Positions 59,489 to 64,000 of a stretch of DNA of 64,000 bases are shown piece by piece. Each line of letters opens with the position of its first letter. Position 1 is the first letter of the stretch. Origin of the DNA: Isoptericola cucumis (GTDB lineage: Bacteria > Actinomycetota > Actinomycetes > Actinomycetales > Cellulomonadaceae); assembly GCF_014635665.1 (NCBI RefSeq), contig NZ_BMDG01000002.1, positions 124,001 through 188,000 on the forward strand. The letters are read 5' to 3'. A program made the position numbers and the translations under genes. Under the pieces are notes generated by a model. That model did not search any database, was not told the DNA's origin, and saw nothing but the letters and a program-made list of their open reading frames with translations.

Positions 59489-60306
59489 GCACGCCGACGA
59501 GCACGACGACGAGCATGCCGGCGACCGGCACGCTGACGCAGACCGTGCTGCTCACCGGGCGGCAGGCGCGCCAGGGGATGCGCATCCCCGTGTTCATGGT
59601 GATGAACCTGCTGCAGCCGATGATCTGGCTGCTGCTGTTCGGCCAGCTGTTCCGGTCCGTGATCGAGATCCCCGGGTTCGCCGGGGGAGCGGACGTCACG
59701 TACCTCGAGTACCTCACCCCCGGCGTCGTGATGATGACGGCGATGGGCGGCGCCGCGTGGGCGGGCACCACGTTCGTGCAGGACATGGACCGGGGCGTCA
59801 TGGACCGCTTCCTCGCCTCGCCCACCAGCCGCGGCGCGCTGCTCGGCGCGACGATGGCCTGGTACGCGCTGCTCGCGTGCGCGCAGGCGCTCGTGGTCGT
59901 GGGGGTGGCGTGGGTCGGCGGCGCCCGGTTCCCGGGCGGCTGGCCGGGGATCGCGGTCATGCTCGTCGCGGTGGCGCTGCTGAGCTGCCTGTTCGCGGCG
60001 CTCTCCGGCGCGGTCGCGCTGCTCACCCGCCAGCAGGAGGCCCTCATCGGCGTCTCCCAGCTGCTGACGATCCCGCTGATGTTCCTGTCGTCGGCGGTGA
60101 TGGACCCGTCCCTGGCGCCCGACTGGATCGCCACCGCCGCGCGGTTCAATCCGTTCGACTGGGCGGTCGTCGTGGCCCGCGAGGCGCTCCAGGGGTTCGC
60201 CGACCCCGGTGCCGTCTGGCTGCACCTGGGCCTGCTCGCTGCAGCGGTCGCGGCCATGGCGGGGCTCGCGACGCTCGCGTTCCGCGCCTACCGGCGCGCG
60301 ATCTGA
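59485..60306 (+). CDS. ABC transporter permease (ABC-2/DrrB type)
   Basis: 273 aa. Six helices: FMVMNLLQPMIWLLLFGQLF, the loop MDRGVMDRFLASPTSRGALLGA, and LLTIPLMFLSSAVMDPSLAPDWIATAARFNPFDWAVVVAREALQG near the C-terminus, as in DrrB exporters. Partner of the 58436 ATPase. A 29-bp perfect palindrome begins 13 bp after its stop. Confidence 0.94.
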   Translation: MSTPTSTTTSMPATGTLTQTVLLTGRQARQGMRIPVFMVMNLLQPMIWLLLFGQLFRSVIEIPGFAGGADVTYLEYLTPGVVMMTAMGGAAWAGTTFVQDMDRGVMDRFLASPTSRGALLGATMAWYALLACAQALVVVGVAWVGGARFPGGWPGIAVMLVAVALLSCLFAALSGAVALLTRQQEALIGVSQLLTIPLMFLSSAVMDPSLAPDWIATAARFNPFDWAVVVAREALQGFADPGAVWLHLGLLAAAVAAMAGLATLAFRAYRRAI

Positions 60307-60318
60307 CGTCGCCCTGAC

Positions 60319-60378
60319 GCCGAACAGGTGGTTGTCGTCGTATTGCGCCCGCAATACGACGACAACCACCTGTTCGGC
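60319..60378. repeat. 29-bp perfect inverted repeat with 2-nt loop
   Basis: Arms 60319-60347 and 60350-60378 match without error; the centre is CC. Much longer and tighter than the other terminators here. It lies between the ABC permease and the toxin-antitoxin pair, and could be a terminator or a dispersed palindromic element. Confidence 0.85.
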
Positions 60379-60414
60379 ACGACGGAGGTGCAGACGGCGG
60401 GAGCGGGCGGGCGG

Positions 60415-60420
60415 TACGGT
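60415..60420 (+). promoter_or_regulatory. -10 element (TACGGT) before the antitoxin gene
   Basis: TACGGT ends 8 nt before ATG 60429. Confidence 0.35.
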
Positions 60421-60428
60421 CGTGCGTC

Positions 60429-60719
60429 ATGGAGGTCTCCGTGAGCGCGCTGCGCGCCGAGCTGAAGTCGTGGATCGAGAAGGCCCGCGCCGGCGAGGAG
60501 GTCGTCATCACCGAGCGCGGCGTGCCTGTCGCGCGCCTGTCCGCCGTCGAGACGGCCGATCTCGTCGCCGGGCTGGTGCGCGACGGGCTGCTCACGCCCG
60601 CGGACACCGAGCGCCCCGTGCACGCCGTGCCCGAGGCCGACCCCGCTGTGAACGGCTCACGACCGGCCGCGCGGACGCCGTCGCGCATGTCCGACCTGGT
60701 GCGCCGCATCCGGCGCTGA
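60429..60719 (+). CDS. Phd/YefM-family antitoxin
   Basis: 96 aa. VSVSALRAELKSWIEKARAGEEVVITERGVPVARLSAV is the Phd/YefM DNA-binding and dimerisation fold. The C-terminal ~50 residues, with SDLVRRIRR at the end, would wrap the toxin. It is followed 25 bp later by a PIN-domain toxin; such Phd-VapC pairs autoregulate through the antitoxin. Confidence 0.92.
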   Translation: MEVSVSALRAELKSWIEKARAGEEVVITERGVPVARLSAVETADLVAGLVRDGLLTPADTERPVHAVPEADPAVNGSRPAARTPSRMSDLVRRIRR

Positions 60720-60744
60720 CACCGGAACCGAAGGACGGAGCACG

Positions 60745-61170
60745 ATGGCCCTCGTCTACCTCGACGCCAGCGCCCTGGTGAAGCTCTGCGTGCGCGAGCC
60801 CGGCTCGCGGCTCGCCAGCGCGCTGTGGAACCGGGCCGACGTCGTCGCGACCTCCCGCGTCGCCGACGCGGAGGTCCGCGCGGCCCTCGCCGCGGGGGAG
60901 CGGGCCGGCGTCCTCGACCCGCTCGCCCGCCGCCGCGGCACCGCGACGTGGGAGACGCTGTGGCCGGCGCTGCACGTGGTCGAGGTGACGCGGGACCTCG
61001 GCGACCGCGCGGCGGACCTGCTCGCCACCTGCCCGGTCCCGCTGCGCGGCGGCGACGCGCTGCACGTGGCCAGCGCGCTCTCCCTCGCGCACGACGACAC
61101 CGTCGTCGCGGCCTGGGACGAGCACGTCGCGGGGGCGGCGCGCTCCGTCCGGCTCCGCGTCCTCCCGTAG
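60745..61170 (+). CDS. PIN-domain toxin (VapC type)
   Basis: 141 aa. Acidic Mg2+-binding residues at D7 (VYLDASAL), E43 (VADAEVRAAL), D104 (LRGGDALHVASAL) and D125 (VAAWDEH): a complete PIN ribonuclease active site. It probably cleaves a tRNA or rRNA when freed from the antitoxin at 60429. Confidence 0.92.
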   Translation: MALVYLDASALVKLCVREPGSRLASALWNRADVVATSRVADAEVRAALAAGERAGVLDPLARRRGTATWETLWPALHVVEVTRDLGDRAADLLATCPVPLRGGDALHVASALSLAHDDTVVAAWDEHVAGAARSVRLRVLP

Positions 61171-61173
61171 GCT
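61168..61173 (+). promoter_or_regulatory. -10 element (TAGGCT) of leaderless DUF2516 transcript
   Basis: TAGGCT overlaps the vapC stop codon (TAG) and ends 7 nt before GTG 61181. Confidence 0.45.
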
Positions 61174-61180
61174 CGTCCCC

Positions 61181-61513
61181 GTGCTCGGATCCCTCCAGTT
61201 CCTCGTCCTCGCGGCGCTCGCCGTCGTCGTGCTCGTCGTGCAGGCCGTCGCGTTCGTCGACGCCGCGCGCCGCCCGGCGAACGCCTACGTCTCCGAGGGC
61301 AAGCTGAAGAAGAACATCTGGCTGATCATCCTCGGTGTCGCCGCGGTGATCGGCTTCCTCGGCCTGCCGCCGGCCATGATGACGTCGACGTCGTTCTTCA
61401 ACGTCATCGCCGTCGCGCCCGCGATCATCTACTGGGTCGACGTGCGCCCCAAGATCCAGCCGTACGGCACGGGCGGTGGCCGCCGCCCGCAGGGCCCCAC
61501 GGGCGGGTGGTGA
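61181..61513 (+). CDS. DUF2516 membrane protein
   Basis: 110 aa, three helices (FLVLAALAVVVLVVQAVAFVDAARR, IWLIILGVAAVIGFLGLP, FFNVIAVAPAIIYWVDVRP) and a Gly/Pro tail. The FVDAARRP, KLKKNIWLIIL and WVDVRPK segments fit DUF2516, an actinobacterial family of unknown function. GTG 61181 is probably leaderless. Overlaps the asparaginase start. Confidence 0.88.
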   Translation: MLGSLQFLVLAALAVVVLVVQAVAFVDAARRPANAYVSEGKLKKNIWLIILGVAAVIGFLGLPPAMMTSTSFFNVIAVAPAIIYWVDVRPKIQPYGTGGGRRPQGPTGGW

Positions 61514-62619
61514 CGGTGGCCGGGGAGGCGCCCGGGATCACCCGGGAGGTCGCGCCCGTCGCCCGCGGCGCCGTGCCGCTCGCCGAGGTGGTGCGCGGCG
61601 GCCTCGTGGAGTCGGTGCACCTCGGACACCTCGTCGTGCTCGACCCGCGGGGCGAGGTGCGCCTCGCCCTGGGTGAGGTGACGACGACGATCTGGCCCCG
61701 CTCGTCGGTCAAGCCCCTGCAGGCGGCGGCGATGGTGCGCGCGGGCCTCGACCTGCCGGAGCGGCTGCTCGCGCTGGCGGGCGCCAGCCACGACGGAGCG
61801 GCCGTGCACCGCGACGGCGCGCGGGAGATCCTCGCGGGTGCCGGCCTCGACGAGTCGGCCCTGCAGAACACGCCCGACCTGCCGCTGGACCCGGCCGAGG
61901 CGCTCGCCTGGCAGCGCGCCGGCCACGGGCCCGAGCCGATCACCCAGAACTGCTCCGGCAAGCACGCCGCGATGCTCGCCACCTGCGTGGCCCGGGGCTG
62001 GGACACCGCGACCTACCGGGAGACGTCGCACCCGCTGCAGCAGACGATCCGCGCGACCGTCGCGGAGGCGACCGGCGACGACGCCGCCGGGATCGCCGTG
62101 ACCGTGGACGGCTGCGGCGCCCCGCTGTTCTCCACCACGCTGCTCGGCCTCGCCCGGGCGTTCTCGCGGCTCGCGGCGGCCCCCGGGCGCGAGGACGCGG
62201 AGCCCGGCGTCAGTGCTGCGGACGGCCGGCGAGCCGACGGCCTCCGGCCGCACCTCGCCCGGGTGGCGCGGGCGTTCGCCGCGCACCCGGAGCTCGTCGC
62301 CGGCGAGCGTCGCGACGCGACCGCCGCGATGCGCGCGGTGCCCGGGCTCGTCGCCAAGGACGGCGCCGACGGCGTGTACGCGGCGGGCCTGCCCGACGGC
62401 TCGGCCGTCGCCTTCAAGGTGCTCGACGGCGCGTCGCGGCCCCGCCCGGCGGTGCTGGCCGCCGCGCTGCGGGCCGCGGGGGCGCTCGAGCTCCCCGGCA
62501 CGGACCGGGCCCGGGCGGAGGCTGGGCTGGCGGCGCTCGCCGACGTGCCGGTGCTCGGCGGCGGCGTGCCGGTCGGCCAGGTCCGCGCGGTGTTCTCGGC
62601 GGACGGGGTGCTCGCGTGA
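61507..62619 (+). CDS. L-asparaginase II family protein
   Basis: 370 aa. [19 protein letters not shown] (nucleophile Ser and Lys), the ALAGASHDG segment, [19 protein letters not shown] (Cys-Ser-Gly-Lys) and [23 protein letters not shown] match the Rhizobium etli-type asparaginase (PF06089). It hydrolyses asparagine to aspartate and ammonia; activity on other amides is possible. GTG 61507 or 61510 overlaps the DUF2516 stop; the end overlaps dtd. Confidence 0.92.
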   Translation: MVTVAGEAPGITREVAPVARGAVPLAEVVRGGLVESVHLGHLVVLDPRGEVRLALGEVTTTIWPRSSVKPLQAAAMVRAGLDLPERLLALAGASHDGAAVHRDGAREILAGAGLDESALQNTPDLPLDPAEALAWQRAGHGPEPITQNCSGKHAAMLATCVARGWDTATYRETSHPLQQTIRATVAEATGDDAAGIAVTVDGCGAPLFSTTLLGLARAFSRLAAAPGREDAEPGVSAADGRRADGLRPHLARVARAFAAHPELVAGERRDATAAMRAVPGLVAKDGADGVYAAGLPDGSAVAFKVLDGASRPRPAVLAAALRAAGALELPGTDRARAEAGLAALADVPVLGGGVPVGQVRAVFSADGVLA

Positions 62620-63041
62620 GGGCGGTCGTGCAGCGGGTCACGCGGGCGAGCGTGACGGTCGACGGCGAGGTCGTGGGCGCGATCGGCCGCCCGGGCCTGC
62701 TGGCCCTGGTCGGTGCGACGCACGACGACGGCCCGGAGCAGGTCGCGACGGTCGCGCGCAAGATCGCCGAGCTGCGCATCCTGCGGGGCGAGCGGTCGGC
62801 GTCCGACGAGGGCGCCCCCGTGCTCGTGGTCAGCCAGTTCACCCTGTACGCCGACGTGCGCAAGGGCCGTCGGCCCACCTGGAACGCGGCTGCCCCCGGG
62901 CCGGTGGCGGAGCCGCTGGTGGACGCCGTCGTGGCGGACCTGCGCTCGCGCGGGCTGGAGGTCGCCACCGGCCGGTTCGGCGCCGACATGGCCGTGGAGC
63001 TGGTGAACGACGGCCCCGTGACGATCCTGGTGGAGGCCTGA
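62616..63041 (+). CDS. dtd: D-aminoacyl-tRNA deacylase
   Basis: 141 aa. Starts [21 protein letters not shown]. The catalytic [15 protein letters not shown] motif (S73-Q-F-T) and the Gly-cisPro motif [11 protein letters not shown] are both intact. Removes D-amino acids (and glycine from tRNA-Ala) from tRNAs. GTG 62616 overlaps the asparaginase stop (GTGA), so it is coupled to it. Confidence 0.96.
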   Translation: MRAVVQRVTRASVTVDGEVVGAIGRPGLLALVGATHDDGPEQVATVARKIAELRILRGERSASDEGAPVLVVSQFTLYADVRKGRRPTWNAAAPGPVAEPLVDAVVADLRSRGLEVATGRFGADMAVELVNDGPVTILVEA

Positions 63042-63065
63042 CGGCCCCTGATCGGCCCTGACGCG

Positions 63066-63818
63066 TCAGCCGGAGGTGCGGCGCCGGCGCACGGCCGCGA
63101 CCGCGACTCCGCCGACGACGACCAGGCCGGCGGCGATCGCGACGAGGCCGGCCACCTCGGCGCCGGTCTGCGGCAGGAAGCCGGCGCCGGGCGCCGCCGC
63201 CTCCTGCGGCCCGGGTGGCGCGGCCTCCCCGGGCACCGGGGCGCCGACCGTCTCGCCGGGATCCGGGTCCGCGCCGTCGGGCGGCGAGGAGGGCGGCACG
63301 CCGGGCGGGTCCGTCGCGCAGCTCGGCGAGGACGGCGGGTAGGCGGCGGTGGCCGTCATCTCGGGGTTGACCTGGAACAGGACGTCCACGGACGGGCGCA
63401 CCCAGTCGTACTCGTCGCCCTCGACCCACACCCCGTCCTCCAGCCGCCAGCCGGGCCAGTCGATCGGGGTGCCGTCGGTGTCCGCGACGGCTCCCGGCCA
63501 CAGCACCCGCCCGGACAGCGGCAGGCCGGTCAGCACGACGTCCTCGCCGGCGGGATTGATCCAGGTGAGCGTGAGGGAGTCGCTGTCGGTGCCGGTGGCC
63601 GTCACCGCGTAGCGCAGGTACGGCACGTCGCCGTCGCAGATCGGCTGCAGCACGTCGGCGGTGAGCGTCGGCTCCTCGGGCGGCGGGTACTGGGTGCCGG
63701 TCGGGCTGGGGTCGGCGTCCGCCACCGCCGCCTGCGCCCCGGTGATCCCGATGCCGGCGCCCACGAGGAGGCCGACCGCGACGCGAGCCGCCGAGCGGGC
63801 TGTGACTGCCGTGGACAT
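63066..63818 (-). CDS. LPXTG-anchored surface protein
   Basis: 250 aa. Signal peptide (AARVAVGLLVGAGIGITGAQAAVADA). A beta-sandwich-like middle (PICDGDVPYLRYAVTATGTDSDSLTLTWINPAG), in which two Cys may pair. A Pro/Ser/Asp-rich wall-spanning linker follows, then the sortase signal LPQTG (residues 215-219), a hydrophobic helix and an RRRR tail. Cell-wall attached by sortase; no sortase gene is in the window. ATG 63818 has GGAG upstream. Ligand unknown; the dtd gene is convergent. Confidence 0.88.
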   Translation of the reverse strand: MSTAVTARSAARVAVGLLVGAGIGITGAQAAVADADPSPTGTQYPPPEEPTLTADVLQPICDGDVPYLRYAVTATGTDSDSLTLTWINPAGEDVVLTGLPLSGRVLWPGAVADTDGTPIDWPGWRLEDGVWVEGDEYDWVRPSVDVLFQVNPEMTATAAYPPSSPSCATDPPGVPPSSPPDGADPDPGETVGAPVPGEAAPPGPQEAAAPGAGFLPQTGAEVAGLVAIAAGLVVVGGVAVAAVRRRRTSG

Positions 63819-63925
63819 CTGTGCTCCCTCGCCGGTACGGGTGGTTCCTCGCTCGATCACGCTAGCGGCGGCGCGCCCGGCCCAGGCCGTCGTCACCCGG
63901 GTGAAAGTGCTGGCAGCGGCCGCAT

Positions 63926-64000
63926 TCACCCGCAGGCCGGGACCTCGACGTCGAGCAGGCCGCCCTGCGTCGTCGTCGGGGTCGACCACACCTCGAGCCG
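63926..64000 (-). CDS. 3' end of a gene cut by the window edge
   Basis: The last 24 codons (RLEVWSTPTTTQGGLLDVEVPACG) and a TGA at 63926-63928. The remainder lies beyond 64000. Too short to identify; together with the LPXTG gene it could form a two-gene surface-protein unit. Confidence 0.55.
   Translation of the reverse strand, partial: RLEVWSTPTTTQGGLLDVEVPACG

Overview
The window is one contiguous stretch of very high-GC actinobacterial chromosome. GTG starts, ATGA/GTGA gene overlaps, leaderless transcripts, GlnR, SigK/RskA/DipZ, DUF2516 and a Crp-Nth-EphE-like neighbourhood all fit Actinomycetota. The codon use and gene set suggest order Micrococcales (Cellulomonas/Cellulosimicrobium/Isoptericola-like). 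That placement is an inference, and the genus is not claimed.

Layout. 1-4.5 kb: SARP/BTAD regulator, then aspartokinase (with an internal beta-subunit start) and aspartate-semialdehyde dehydrogenase. 4.6-6.4 kb: N-terminally truncated Fic protein and a TetR repressor. 6.5-13.9 kb: TetR-controlled drug-type ABC pair, a CREST-like membrane protein, and a GntR-led five-gene ABC operon. 14-18.6 kb: BASS transporter, glutamine amidotransferase, secreted M6 metalloprotease and a DUF5655-like protein. 18.8-20.2 kb: DAHP synthase behind an aromatic leader-peptide attenuator. 20.2-24.4 kb: SigK/RskA, fasciclin lipoprotein (MPT83-like) and DipZ, with three promoters of the same CCATCC-N15-CCGAAC form. 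24.5-26.5 kb: two unknown membrane-anchored proteins.

26.7-36.6 kb: a six-gene overlapping operon of three glycosyltransferases, an ABC exporter, a 947-aa protein with two phosphotransferase (APH-like) domains, and UDP-glucose dehydrogenase. I know no described product for it; it is the best candidate here for an uncharacterised system. 36.6-41.4 kb: flavoprotein reductase, a membrane protein, a PGRP-type amidase with DUF4214 repeats, and flanking small or degraded reading frames. 41.4-49.3 kb: tRNA-Pro, metallophosphoesterase, class A PBP, DUF4177, RidA, Crp/GlxR, endonuclease III, alpha/beta hydrolase and GlnR. Part of this order matches the M. tuberculosis Rv3683-Rv3670 neighbourhood as I remember it. 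49.5-64 kb: YceI, DsrE, nitrobindin, YgfZ, FUSC transporter, an MFS pump with a C-terminal winged helix, a PadR/membrane pair, a second drug ABC pair, a Phd/PIN toxin-antitoxin pair, DUF2516, asparaginase, D-aminoacyl-tRNA deacylase, an LPQTG surface protein and the tail of one more gene.

Two sequence-level themes recur. First, many genes start 6-8 nt after a TANNNT hexamer with no Shine-Dalgarno site, so leaderless mRNAs are common. Second, long perfect inverted repeats close most transcription units, and a few (5531, 45733, 60319) are unusual enough to be candidate dispersed elements.
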